Source: Verticillium longisporum (lineage: Eukaryota > Ascomycota > Sordariomycetes > Glomerellales > Plectosphaerellaceae). From it: a stretch of DNA of 64,000 bases. Location of the stretch: the NCBI GenBank assembly GCA_019188255.1, contig JAETXT010000007.1, positions 496,001 through 560,000 on the forward strand, given 5' to 3'. Within the stretch, counting starts at the first letter, position 1. Every line of letters begins with the position of its first letter. This document shows positions 1-11,327 of the stretch, in pieces. A program made the translations under genes and the position numbers. The notes beneath the pieces were generated by a model. That model had not been told where the DNA came from and did not search any database. It saw only the letters and a list, made by a program, of their open reading frames with translations.

Positions 1-85
1 CCCCTCCCCGACTCCAGCCAATTTAATGTACTCTCACGAAGCCTTCTAGACCCAATGCATCAATTTCTCCTCCCGCTCTCCCAGT

Positions 86-1681
86 CTAGGCAGACGCGTC
101 GTCCTCGGCACGCCCCTCGAGAAGCTCCCTCTCGGCCTTGGTGCCCTTCCAGTTGACAAGGTTGCACAGGATGGGCAGCACGAGGGCCAGGAGCATGCCG
201 CTGCCGAGGAAGGCGGCCGTGACGCCCCAGCCGACGTGGTAGGCGGGCTTGTCGGTCGAGGGCCAGATGCGGCTGCCGTAGACGGAGGAAAAGTTGCCAA
301 AGGCGTTGACCATGGCGAGCACGATGGCGCGCTTCTCGGACGGCATGCTGATGGTGCCGCTCGTACAGAACAGGATCAGCAGCAGGGCGGACCAGGTGCC
401 GGCGGCGACGAAGCAGAGCATGACGTAGCGGACCATGGGCGTCTGGACGGCGGCGCAGACGATGGCGCACGTGCAGCCGAGGGCGAGGGCGCCGGCAATG
501 TGGAAGCGGCGCTCGACGTGGCGGTCCGACGACCAGGCGACTATGTTGAGCACCACGGCGGCGACGGCGTACACGGGCACCGTCATGTACTGGGCCGTCG
601 TCGTGTCGTAGCCGAGGGTGACGGTAATGGTGGGGATGAAGTAGGAGATGGTGCCGGCGCCGACGTCGAGCATGAAGAGGACGACGAACATGTAGGTCCG
701 CGGATCGGAGACGGCGGCGACAAACGCCTGCCAGTGGCTGAGGCGGTTGCTGGAGGCGCCGTTCTGGGCGATCGAGTCGGCGATGATCCGGACGTGGGCC
801 ATTTGCCGCTCCTCGGGCGTCAAGCGCTTCGAGGTCGAGGGGTAGTCGAGCAGGACAAAGTAGGCAATGACAGAGACGCCGACGGTCGCAACACCCTCGA
901 TGATGAAAAGCCAGCGCCAGCCAGCGATGCCGTGGGCGCCGTCGAGGTTCGAGGTAATGGCACCCGCGAGGAGGCCGCCAAAGGCGCCCGAGAGGACGGC
1001 AGCCGTGTAGAAGATGGCGAAGCGCTTGCCGAGCTCGGCCTTTGTGTACCAGCACGACAGCAGGTACAGAACACCAGGGAAGAAACCGGCCTCGACGCAG
1101 CCGAGGACGAAGCGGAGGCCCAGGAGTCCGCCGTAGTTGGTGATGACGGCCATGGCGGCGCAGAGGCCGCCCCAGATGAACATGATGCCAGGGAGGAAGA
1201 TACTCGGCGCTGTGCGGCTGAGGATCATGTTGGAGGATCTCGCAGATGAGGTAGCCGAAGAAGAAGATGGACAGCACCCAGGCATACTCATTGTCGTCCA
1301 GCGCCAGGTCGTCGCCCATTCCCGCGATCTTGGCATTACCCTGTGCAGGTTAGCAAAGGTTGTATCCAAAGTTGGCGTGGGTGGTCCAGGAAGTGATCCG
1401 TGCAAAAGGGGTGATCGAATGAATGAAGAAAAAAAACATCTCAACAGCGGGTGGGAGGAAGCAAAACTCACAATGTTTGTGCGATCAATGTAGTTGAGAA
1501 TGTACATGATCCAGAGCATGGGCATCAGGAAGAGATCAATCTTCTTGACGAGCTTCTTCTCCTCGCTCGTGCCTGGAACGAAGTTGCGGATGGCCTCAGC
1601 AAGCTCAGGGTCGAGCGAGCCCGTGTTGGGAGTCTGATGCTTCTTGGCCGAGACCTGCTCCTTGTCAAGGTCGGCAGCCAT
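86..1681 (-). CDS. MFS permease, allantoate/Dal5-type (anion:cation symporter), frameshifted in this sequence
   Basis: A plasma-membrane transporter of the anion:cation symporter family, which takes up organic anions such as allantoate, nicotinate or pantothenate; the substrate here is not determinable. The motif YIDRTNI after the first membrane segment and LGCVEAGFFPGVLY in the middle are typical of this family. Exons are 1681-1472 and 1340-86, joined in phase (NI|GNAKIAG). About 488 residues if intact, which is normal. The ATG at 1681 was chosen because family proteins start shortly before the acidic cytosolic N-terminus; an in-frame ATG at 1711 is the alternative. The frame breaks at about 1235: the conserved CEIPSN motif reads CEI, then one orphan C, then SNMILSR, as if two C bases of a proline codon were lost. 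Either a sequencing error or a recent pseudogene; I favour error because both halves are otherwise intact. Confidence 0.8.
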   Translation of the reverse strand: MAADLDKEQVSAKKHQTPNTGSLDPELAEAIRNFVPGTSEEKKLVKKIDLFLMPMLWIMYILNYIDRTNIVSFASSHPLLRCFFSSFIRSPLLHGSLPGPPTPTLDTTFANLHRVMPRSREWATTWRWTTMSMPGCCPSSSSATSSARSSNMILSRTAPSIFLPGIMFIWGGLCAAMAVITNYGGLLGLRFVLGCVEAGFFPGVLYLLSCWYTKAELGKRFAIFYTAAVLSGAFGGLLAGAITSNLDGAHGIAGWRWLFIIEGVATVGVSVIAYFVLLDYPSTSKRLTPEERQMAHVRIIADSIAQNGASSNRLSHWQAFVAAVSDPRTYMFVVLFMLDVGAGTISYFIPTITVTLGYDTTTAQYMTVPVYAVAAVVLNIVAWSSDRHVERRFHIAGALALGCTCAIVCAAVQTPMVRYVMLCFVAAGTWSALLLILFCTSGTISMPSEKRAIVLAMVNAFGNFSSVYGSRIWPSTDKPAYHVGWGVTAAFLGSGMLLALVLPILCNLVNWKGTKAERELLEGRAEDDASA

Positions 1682-2311
1682 GATGAGTGATTGTTGGTGA
1701 ATCTGGCTCAATCGGTCGCTCGATGGGAAGGAAGAGAAAAGATGGAGAGGAAAAGGTCGCGCTCGCGCGAGTCGTGCGATTGACGAGGGAGAGTCGGTGG
1801 TCCGGGTCGACTCAATCGGTAGCAGAGTCGCAGAGGGTTCCCCACGTTTGGCTGTCGACGTTGATGATTCTCAATTGCCAGTGGCGATGATGTCGATGGA
1901 GTGGCGAGGAGTCCAGGATCCCCAGAACTAGACAGCAGAACCGTGCAAAGATATAGATTCGTGTCTTTGCGATCTTTGCCCATGGATGGGCCGCTAGACC
2001 GGTTTCCCCCGCGTTCTCACAGCTTTGCGTAGCATTGCTTTCGCGCTGCTCTGGCGCTGCTCCCTCCCCCCTCCTCGTGGGGTTCTGGGTTCCTCTGGGT
2101 CACAGATGACGGTAGAGAGACACAAGTCATGAACCTGGTCTGACTTCCGCTCCCACCCCCCCCTAAAAACCGAGCTAGAAGACTTCTGAGCTAGGGGCAA
2201 CGGGAGACGAACGCCAAACACTGCACCTGGAAAGCTAGGATCTGCGCTGCGGGCAAGCCCCGGCTCCTCTTCCCCTTGAGCCTCCTAGCGAAGCCTATGA
2301 GCAGAATGCCT
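1682..2311. other. Intergenic, upstream of the MFS permease
   Basis: Holds the 5' flank of the minus-strand permease. I see no coding sequence or RNA gene. Base composition is ordinary until the TIR element begins at 2320. Confidence 0.5.
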
Positions 2312-2319
2312 GCCCCCTT

Positions 2320-2797
2320 AACGTTACAGCTAATAGGGTAGTGACTCAAGTTCGCCCCCCCTAATCTAGAGAAACCTCGGGGGGGTAGTTAGTATAACTT
2401 TCGAGAGAATATATAAATAGATAGTATATTGGAAATAATAGATTATAGATTAGTACTATGATTTTATTATATAGGACCTATATTCGACCTACCCCTAGCC
2501 TATATAACGTACGAGCTAAGTATATACCGAACTTATACTAGGAAGTAAAAAAAAAATTTCCTACTTTCTTCCCTATATAACTCCGCCTATACTAAATACC
2601 CTTAGTATATCGATATATACTTAGCTTATGTTTAGGATATATTGCCCTCTTATTCGCTTAAATTACCTTTTCTAGATAATACTATCCTTAATATATAGGG
2701 CCCGTGCCCCTTGAATTATGCATGCTATTACCCCCCCCGAGGTTTCTCTGGATTGGGGGGGATGAACTTGAGTTACTACCCTGTTAGCTGCAACCCG
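2320..2797. mobile_element. RIP-degraded non-autonomous TIR element (hAT-like MITE)
   Basis: About 65 bp at each end are inverted copies of each other (about 2322-2386 against 2731-2795, e.g. CTCAAGTT and GAGAAACCTCGGGGGG). They differ mainly by C/T or G/A transitions. An exact 8-bp direct repeat GCCCCCTT flanks the element (2312-2319 and 2798-2805), as expected for hAT transposition. The interior, roughly 2400-2700, is very AT-rich with many TATA strings and no open frame, unlike the GC-rich surroundings. The transition bias and AT richness fit repeat-induced point mutation. No transposase is present, so it is non-autonomous or a deletion derivative. The exact ends are less certain than the inverted repeat itself. 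Confidence 0.7.
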
Positions 2798-2805
2798 GCC
2801 CCCTT

Positions 2806-3234
2806 CGGTTCGTTCTCTCAAGTGCCGTGTGAGCATGGAAGCGGTCATCTGTCCGCCATTCTGAAGGCGGCCTTCTGTCCGATTCGTCGGGCCGTTACTT
2901 TCCCTAGATTCTCGAGGTCTTGGGCCTCGTAGCGCTTAGCCAAAACGTGGGCAGTATGATCGTATAGGTTGTTGTGAATACTATAAGAGTCGTGTTTGGA
3001 CGATTGGATCTGCTCGATGTCGTGCTCGTTTCTGCCACGCAGTTGTGTAGCCGAGTAGGCATCATCATTATTCTCCCTATTGGTATCTTCCCCAGCGCGG
3101 CATCATCTCCGAACCCCTCATTACCACCACGAAAAATAGCCTCCATCGTCCCATACTGGTCACAGTTGTACATCCAAGATCAGTGATCCCGTCACGCATG
3201 CCACCGAGTCGTCTCGCGTAACGCTCACGATAGC
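2806..3234. other. Intergenic between the TIR element and the regulator's 3' end
   Basis: Contains the 3' flank of the Zn2Cys6 gene. Small frames are present, but none resembles a protein or has a plausible gene structure. Confidence 0.4.
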
Positions 3235-5611
3235 TCAACCGGGCATCTGCGAGCCCAGCACGTCCAGTATCCCGAGCGGGTAGTACTCCGCGCCGATCCC
3301 GAAAGGCTCTACCTCCGGTGCGCCGCCGAGCATCCAGTTGTTCCAGCTCTGCTGCGCATCCTGCGCCGCCCATCCCTGTTGCTGGACAAATTGCTCGTTC
3401 TGCTGTTGCTGGGCTTGCGCCTGGAGCATCGCCTCCCTCTCCTTAAACTTCTCCAGCATCGTGTTGAGCCCCTTGCCGAGGAAGTGCGCTACGTGCCTGA
3501 CGCACGCCTGCGAGTCGTTGAGCAGGCTGACCGTCGCCTCGATCAGCGTCACTACCTCGGAGAAGCTAATGTTGAACTCGGCCGCCTTCCACTCGGACTG
3601 CACCTTCATCAGGAATATGGCGGCATAGGCCATGGCCGTCAGCAGATACAGCGGCACGCCAATGACGGCCCGCCGCATGTCGGGGTCGTTGAGGATGAGC
3701 CGCAGCGCCGCCGAGGCACTGCTGATGGCCGAGTCGATGAAGCTCCGCCGTTCAGGCGACATTAGAAACTGGTCCGTCGGCGTGAGCCCGCGAAGACAGA
3801 CGGAAAAGATCTGTAACCGAGCAAAGTGATAGTGCAGTTTCACGCCCTTGGCAGGGTACTGCGAAATATTGGGATCCGGCACTAGTACCAAAGTCAGCAT
3901 CCTTTCATGGCACAAACAATCTGCTCATGAGGCGTAGAAAACATACCCAGCCTAGGCTCCCACATACACCGCCAGTGGCCCATGTCCGACTCATAGCGCC
4001 GCAGTGCCTCGAACTCGTCGTTGGCTACGAGTCTCGAGCGGTCGGGCCCAAAGGTATGGTACGCGCGGCTGAGTATCACAAAGATGGCCACCTGGCTGTG
4101 CAGGCGAAAGTCTGCCTGCCTGATGCCCGGCAACTGCAGGAATGACTCGTGCCGTGATATGGTCACGTCCTCAGGTATCACAGGCGGGCGCCCGTAGGCA
4201 ATGCTAAAGTGATGGTCACATACGTAGAGAAAGTACCAGAGCCTCGCCTTCTCGACATGATCCGGCTCATCTCGAAGCGCCTTGGCGCAGAACTGGTGCA
4301 GGTTGAGCTCAGTCGCAATGCGCACGGCCAGGCCTGATAGCTTCCAGCTGACGTCGGACAGCCAGAATGCACCGATGCACAGGCCGCGAACGTCGTCGAG
4401 CGTGTGGTACCGCTGGAACATGCACTGGCTGGCTAGGTCGAGAAAGACGGGATAGCACCGGTCAAAGCTTACGCCCTCGTCTTGGGCGTGCAGCGCCGTG
4501 ACGGTGAGAATGGCGGCCACGAGCAGTGGAGACGACTGCCGCGCCGAAAGCAGGTTGTCGTGCAGAAGGGCAACGCCTCCCCAGAGGTATGCATTTAGCG
4601 TCCCGCGGAACCTGGCAAACAGCTGCTCGGCTTCGGCGAGGGGTACCCGCCCCTGCGCGATGAAGTCTGGCTCGCCCGAGCGGCGAGCGGCGAGAAGTGC
4701 GTCGGCGCGTGACCCAGGATCACTACGTATGTTGCGAAGCTTGGTCACCTCAAACAGGCTGGCCATCGGCGCGTCAACAATGGCCTGATCCTCCTTGATG
4801 CGCGGATGAGCAGTCTCGGGTGAGTTTTCTCGAGTCATAGCTGTGATCTTAGGCGGCCGGCTCGGTGACGGTCCCACGGGGCTGCCGTGCATGCCCGAAA
4901 GACCTGGGCTATTATCAAACGCTGATGAGTGAGTGGCGCCGCTGCCGACGGAAGCGATGTCATGGAGGTGCTGCTGCTGCTGCTGTTGTGGCAGCTGCTG
5001 ATGCTGTTGATGCTGCGGATTCGGCGGCGGGATGTTGAGCATCCTTTGGACCTGGGACATGGCAGCTTGAAGAGAACGCAGCTGCTGCTCCATCTCCTTC
5101 TTCCACTGATTCTCGTCATCGAGGAGGGTCTGTAGGCTCTTGTTTATGACGCATTCTAGTCCCATGCGAGTGCAACGTGCACATCGCGACTGCCCCTGCT
5201 CAATGTCACATTTGATTTTGCGATTCTGACATTGTTGACCTGTGATGAATCAGAACCATGCGCCGCAATGGTAGGGTGGGCAGATGGGGAGGGGGTGAAC
5301 AGAGGCATGAGCATGAATGGACACGGGTCTGTGAACCGAGGCAAGCAGCCATCGGCGGCGGCGAGACGTGAGACATGGACCACCGGATGGAACAGATCGT
5401 CACATCACTGCTCGAAAGGGATCTTGCGGGGGATGGAAAACTCACAGGCGCGGATCTTCCGAGAGATCTTGGATTGGTGCTGCGGCTCCGAGGTGCTGCC
5501 CCGGCCGCTGGGAACGGCACTCGTACCACTGCCATGTCCACTGCTGCTCGACGCGACAGGCTCCTCGATCCGCGCCCTCTTCATCCTGAACGGCTTAGCG
5601 GCCGGAGGCAA
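3235..5611 (-). CDS. Zn2Cys6 (C6) transcription factor with fungal_trans domain
   Basis: A DNA-binding regulator of about 701 residues in three exons (5611-5446, 5239-3947, 3881-3235). The binuclear zinc cluster spans the first splice: RA-C, then QQCQNRKIKC, then RCARCTRMGLEC, giving C-x2-C-x6-C-x8-C-x2-C-x6-C. The first cysteine codon is itself split by the intron, which confirms the model. A dimerisation coiled coil follows (about residues 85-120, heptad-like DENQWKKEMEQQLRSLQ), then a Gln/His-rich stretch and the middle-homology domain around residues 250-520, with motifs such as YGRPP. The cluster and linker resemble the prtT/WAR1-like group, but I would not transfer that function. It is divergent from the dehydrogenase-kinase fusion and shares a 520-bp promoter with it, so it may regulate that gene. 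Confidence 0.88.
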
Positions 5612-6131
5612 AGACGGAGAACAGAAGACAGGTTATGCAGAGGCCTGAAGTTCTCCCCAGACGGGCAGAAGACCGAAAGCTGGGGTTGATCGGCTGGAGA
5701 AGAAAGCAGGACGAACAGGCGGCGGGGGGAACACCGGCGAAGGGATAGCAGTTCTGCCCGCGTCGCAGATGGGCAGACCCTCTATATAAGCTGAGCGGAC
5801 TTCAGACCGCACAATTGCGGGGTGGGCGAGACTTCGCTAGCCCCCTGGTGGTCGCGAGTCATGGCTTTTGGTTGTTCAGGCCAACCAGTCAACCCATTCG
5901 CGGTCCATTCGTAGTGGGTTTTTCGATCCTCGAGGACGCTTCCGGTTCGGGCGGCCAGCAGAAGTGCATGGCGGAGGAGAAATGATCGGCTTTTTGGACT
6001 CGGCCGGGGGCGATGTGACAGAGGGGCCGTGATGGACTCATGGCCTATAAGACGAAATTTTGCCATGTCTGGTCCATGGTCTGTCGTACGCCCCGGAGCT
6101 TCGATTCTCAAACAGTCACTCTGACGACACA
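5612..6131. promoter_or_regulatory. Shared divergent promoter (regulator / dehydrogenase-kinase)
   Basis: A 520-bp region between two divergent start codons. It contains one TATA-like string (TATATAAG, about 5781-5788) that could serve either strand. No other element is called with confidence. Confidence 0.4.
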
Positions 6132-9100
6132 ATGGCCCAACAGTCTGGTATCAGCACCATGTCGACGTCGGTCGGATTCGTTGGCCTTGGCGCCATGGGC
6201 TTCGGCATGGCCTGCAACCTGCAGAAGGGTGGAAAGTACGCAGTCAAGGGATATGACGTCTGGCAGCCGAGCGTCGAGAGGTTCGTGGCCGATGGCGGGT
6301 GTCCAGGCCAGTCGCCTCGAGATGTTGCCCACGACAGCGCGTTCCTCGTCTGCGTGGCCGCCAATGCGCAGCAGGTCGACAGTATTCTGTTCGACTCGGC
6401 GACTGGCGCCCTCGAGGGTGAGTACTGGGATCCTCCCTCCGTTCATCTGCAACGAGCCACTCACACGAACCAGCCCTCCCACACAATGCGACCATCTTGC
6501 TGTGCTCGACAGTCCCGCCAGCATATTACGACACACTGGCGTCTCAAATAGCCCAACTCGGCCGATCGGACATCCTCGTTGTCGACTGCCCCGTGTCTGG
6601 CGGCACAGTTCGAGCCGCCAATGGCACACTCACAATCTTCGCCTCTGGATCATCCGAGGCGCTCACTCGAGCAGATCAGATTCTCCATGAAATGTCCGAG
6701 AAGCTGTACGAGATCTCTGGTGGTCCGGGCGCCGCGAGTAAGGTCAAGATGGTCAACCAGTGCCTCGTCGGCACCCACATCGCCGCCGCCGCAGAGGCTA
6801 TGGGCCTTGCGGAGAAGGCCGGTCTCGACACCAGGGAAGTCTTCGAGATTATCAAGAACGCCGCCGGAAACTCGTGGGCGTTTGAGAACCGCGTCCCCCA
6901 TATGTTGGATGCCGATTGGACGCCTCGGTCTGCTCTCGATATTTTCGTCAAGGACATGGTGCGTCGTAGCCTCCCCTGTCCTGCCTATGTCAGTCTTCTA
7001 ATTACGAGCTGCTAGGGTATCGTTGTGTCGAGTGCAAGGTCATTGCAGTTCCCTCTGCCCCTCGCCTCGGCCGCTGAGCAACTGTACATCTGGGGCTCTG
7101 CGCAGGGTTACGGTCGCGAAGATGACTCTGGCCTCGTCCGCGTCTTCCAGCAAAATTCGCCTGTCGCGAACAAGGACAGCGATTCTGCTGCACCAGCAGC
7201 TGCGCTTGCAAACCCGACGCCCGTCACAACACCGCTGGAGGTCTCCAAGGTGGGTATGATCGGCCTTGGCGCCATGGGCCAGGGCATGGCTAGCTCCATG
7301 ATTCGAGGGGGCTTTGCCGTGCATGGTTACGATGTATACGAGCCTGCGATTCAGAAGTTTGTTTCCGGCGGTGGCAAGGCATCCGCAGCGACTACGCCCG
7401 CCGACGCTGCCAAGGGCGCTGAGGTCCTGGTTCTCATGGTACAGAATGCCACGCAGGCTACAGATGCCTTGTTCGGATCTGGCGACGCTGCCGCGGCCCT
7501 GCCCGACGACGCAATTGTCATTCTCAGCTCAACTGTGCCCCCATCTTTTGTTCGATCCCTCGAGAAACGCCTGACTGGGCTGAATCGCGGCATTACCCTC
7601 CTCGATGCGCCCGTCAGCGGAGGTGTCGTGCGCGCCGCCAACGGCAACCTCACCATCATCTGCTCCGGCGAGGAGTCCACCATCTCCAAGGCCAATGGCG
7701 TCCTCCTCTCCATGACCGGCCTTGCCATCAATCTGTGCCAGGTCAAGGGTGGTGTTGGCGCCGCCTCCTCGGTCAAGCTTATCAACCAACTCCTCGCTGG
7801 TGTACACATTGCTGCCGCCGCCGAAGCCATGGCATTCGCCGCACGCCTTGGTCTCGATACGCGTCAGATCTTCGAGCTGCTGAAAAACGCGGCTGCGTGG
7901 AGCTGGATGTTTGAGAACAGAGTGCCCCAGATGCTCGAGGCTGACTGGACGCCGCACTCTGCCCTCGCCATCTTCGTCAAGGATCTCGGCATTGTGCTTG
8001 ATGAGACGAAACGGTTGACGTACTTTGCGCCCATGTCATCGGCTGCCCACACACTCTATCTCGCAGGAGCTGCCAAGGGTTGGTCGAAGGAGGCTGATGC
8101 AGGCGTCGTTCGGTGGTGGGAGGGCGCCGGTGTGTCTGTCTCAGGCAGTGCTGGAAAGCCTGAACCTCACACCACCAGTGAGGCCGTGCAGGCAGCGGCC
8201 CAGCCCTTGCCCGCCAAGGAGACGATCGAGGCTCTGCCTGCGGAGTTTCCGCATGATGTCCTGGAATTGACGAAGAAGTATGTTGATGGTGGCGAAGCGC
8301 CTGTCCTAGTCGTCTTGGACGATGATCCGACTGGCACGCAAACTTGCCACGACATCGACGTGCTGATGGTTTGGGACGTCGAGACTCTACAGAGCCAGTT
8401 CGAGAGGGAGTCCCGAGGCTTCTTCATCTTGACCAACAGTCGCGCCCTCCCCGGTCCTGAGGCCCAAAACCTCATCCTCGAAATCTGCGAGAACGTCAAA
8501 GAGGCAGCGCAAAGGGCAGACAAGCGCTTCGACGTCGTCTTGCGCGGAGACTCCACCCTACGCGGTCACCTTCCTGAAGAGCCCGAGGCCGTCGAGCAGG
8601 CTATGGGAAAGTTTGACGCCTGGGTCCTGACTCCTTTCTTCCTGCAGGGCGGACGCTACACGCTCGACGACGTTCACTACGTCAAGGAGGGCGATGTGCT
8701 TGTACCTGCCAGCCAGACGCCGTTTGCACAGGACGCCACCTTTGGGTACCAAAACTCGAATTTGCGGCAGTACATCCTCGAGAAGTGCGGCTCCCGCTTT
8801 AACGAGTCATCTTTCCTCTCGATCACCATCGACGACATTCGCGTTGGCGGACCGCAAGGCGTCAAGGCGAAGCTTCTATCGCGACCGGCCGGTTCGGATG
8901 GAGTTGTCATTGTCAATGCTGCTGCCGAATCCGACATGGACGTGTTCGTTTCTGGGTTGCTCGCTGCAGAGAAAGAGGGCAGGCGCTACCTGTATCGTAC
9001 CGCTGCGGCATTTGTATCGTCGAGGCTCGGCATCAAGGGCATCCCGCCCCTGAGTATGGCTGACGTCCAGCCTCCGACGGCGAGCGGGTCTGCATCCTCC

Positions 9101-9643
9101 CACGCTGGCGGTCTCATTCTTGCTGGATCCTACGTTCCAAAGACGACAGCCCAGTTGAAAGTCCTGCGGGAGAGGCGCCAGGGCAAGCTCGCCGTCGTTG
9201 AGCTCGAAGTTGCGGACCTCATCAAGTCTGCCGAGTCGGAGCGCGCGATCGTCAACACGGCGGCAGCAGAGGCCAACCACCAAATATCCGCCGGAAAAGA
9301 TATTCTTGTCATGACATCCCGGACACTCGTCAAGACGTCGGATGCCATCAGCTCGCTAGAGATCGGGTCGAAGGTTGCCGCGGCACTGGTAAGGCTCCTC
9401 GAGCAGATCCAAGTGCGGCCGCGCTATGTCATCGCTAAGGGCGGCATCACCTCTTCGGATGCGGCGACAAAAGGCTTGAGGATGCGAAGAGCGCGGATTA
9501 TGGGCCAGGCAGCTCCCGGTGTGCCACTATGGCGTTGTGACGAGGAAACGAGTCGACACCAAGGCGTCCCTTACGTGGTATTCCCAGGCAACGTGGGGAG
9601 CGAGAACACTCTGGCTGAGATTGTCGAGTCTTGGGCTGCATGA
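6132..9643 (+). CDS. Fused double 3-hydroxyisobutyrate dehydrogenase / four-carbon acid sugar kinase (DUF1537)
   Basis: One polypeptide of about 1132 residues in three exons (6132-6417, 6474-6958, 7016-9643). Two beta-hydroxyacid dehydrogenase modules come first (about 1-320 and 335-640), each with a Rossmann motif (GFVGLGAMG; GMIGLGAMG), the substrate motif PVSGG and a catalytic lysine (SKVKMVNQ; SSVKLINQ). The C-terminal third is an OtnK/YgbK-type kinase: LDDDPTGTQT, RGDSTLRGHLPEE, AKGGITSSD and a C-terminal FPGNVG loop. In bacteria these activities (LtnD/OtnK) oxidise and phosphorylate threonate or erythronate. An OtnC-type aldolase then cleaves the product. Fungal relatives, as I recall them, often carry a C-terminal class-II aldolase domain; here the protein stops after the kinase and none is seen in the following 600 bp. 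Cytosolic; no signal peptide. Confidence 0.85.
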
Positions 9644-10263
9644 ATATGATGGTTCATGATGGAGAGTCGATGCCTCATGAAGGCTGCCGAAGCCTTGTCT
9701 TGCCGGAAAGAGAGGCAGGTGAGGAAGGAAGTGTAGGGGATATCATATCAGATCATGACTAAGCGTGGTACGACCTGGGGAACAGGAAGGCGGGCAATTG
9801 GAGTCTGGAGATTTTACACTCGATGGGAATGAGAATTTTTGGTATTTTTATCATAGCGCTTTTCCATACTTCCCTCGATTAATTTCTCGTTCGAAGTTTG
9901 TTCCGTCGATTGAGCGCTGAATCGTCGCTTTTGAACACTCCTTCATTGCTTACTTGCTGGGTGTAGCAGTGTCACCCTGAACTACTGGATATACGACAGG
10001 ACAGGCAAGTAAAACAACGGGTTCTAGAAAGGAAGAAGAAGTAACTATGATTATTATTATTGTTTTATTGTCCCAAACAATTGCAATGAAGCAGCAACCG
10101 GCGGCCTCCAATCTTGACTCTATCCAGTCCTGGTAGAAGCCATCACACTGTTACAACTCCAAAAAAAGACTCACAGTCGCCGACTACACTTATGTGCGGA
10201 TAGCCGTCTAACAGTTGTCAGCTTGTTGAAGGAAAATGGCTAGTTGGTTTGATCCAGGAGATC
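9644..10263. other. Intergenic between converging genes
   Basis: About 620 bp of 3' flanks for the kinase fusion and the FSH hydrolase. It is locally AT-rich with short T runs suited to polyadenylation. No gene seen. Confidence 0.4.
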
Positions 10264-11327
10264 TCATACCAGTTCAACGGTAGAACTGTTCCCGGAAGAC
10301 CAGGTAGATGACCGTCGGGAAGCATCCGACTCGGAGCCCGTGACCGACGGCTTGCGCTTGTTGGCATTGGCCATGCCTACGATCCTGGACACAGAAACAG
10401 ACAGTTCTTCCAAGGTCCTGGGGTCGCGCGGGATGACGTGTCCCTGGCCGTGGTCGAAAAGCTCAGCCTTGTCCTCGTTGCACATGTCGTACAGGGTAAT
10501 AGACCCATCAATGTAAGGGTCGTTGCAGCCGACGACATGGCAGGTTGGAATGTCGATAGCATCTTCGGCCTCTGCATCAGACAGCATCGAGATGCTGCCG
10601 TCCTTGAGGGAAATGGCAGGGCATCCAGCAAAGAAGATGGCGCACTATGTTGTGGGGTGTGAATCAGCCACATGTCGCAATGGGTGTCAGACAGGGAAGA
10701 GGGCATGGAATGGTGGCTTACCTTGATCCTCCTTGGAATTCCTTCTTCCTCCCACCTGCGTCGTTCTTCTAGAATCGCGGTCGCGGCTATCGTCGCTCCT
10801 TCCGAATAGCCAAGGATACCCTGTGTACCAGCGGTCAGTCAGGTCGCTCACAGCATGCTTCTGTCTCAGGGCGTTCAGGGCGTTGGAACTTACGTCGATC
10901 TCTGGGTCGTCGTCAATGGCCTTGAGGACTGCGTCGATCGTCTCCTGGAGGCAGGCCTTCTGGTGCAGAAAGTTCTCCTCGCTTCCAAAGAGCAGGCGCA
11001 TGTTCTCCTCAGTCGATGCCCCGTCAGGGCACTGCCTCCACTTGGTGAAGAGGTCGTCGTACGCGCGGATGCCATTGAACGGCATGAACCTGTACAAAGG
11101 TTTCTCACCAAAGTAGTGTTCAAACTCGGCGGGGGTCGACCTCGTGTAGTCCCGAAATCCATTCGAACTCGAGGTCGGAGTCCTCCTGAGTCTTCTGAAC
11201 GAATGGCGCGAGTTGAATCTTGAATTTCTATACCGAAGACTTAGTATCTAGACACGAAGGAGAGGCGGAGTGGGGGAGGCCGTACCTTTGCGCTTCCAAA
11301 GGTACCATGCAGGCAGAGGAACTTCAT
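10264..11327 (-). CDS. FSH-family serine hydrolase, candidate LovG-like trans thioesterase (frameshifted)
   Basis: An alpha/beta hydrolase of about 284 residues in four exons (11327-11286, 11227-10894, 10820-10722, 10644-10264). It starts MKFLCLHGTFGSAK, the oxyanion-loop start of the FSH family. The catalytic triad is visible: Ser in GYSEGA, Asp in GCNDPYI, His in GQGHVIPRD. The Ser-bearing exon is only 99 bp. In exon 2 the frame breaks at about 11140: after WISGLHE one extra G (or two lost) separates it from STPAEFEHYFGE. The two sides fit the family only in different frames. The gene is divergent from the HR-PKS, which has no release domain. FSH hydrolases in such positions (LovG is the precedent) free the polyketide from the ACP; that role is inferred. 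A general esterase is the alternative. Confidence 0.82.

Noticed and set aside
236..1249. A 337-codon plus-strand frame antisense to the MFS permease
   Set aside because: A GC-rich antisense shadow, dominated by Gly/Ala/Asp/Arg from the third-base bias of the real gene. A similar 440-codon frame lies antisense to the siderophore transporter.
11125..11140. A 16-nt GT...AG stretch that could remove the FSH frameshift as an intron
   Set aside because: Far below the minimum fungal intron size, and removal would delete family-conserved residues.
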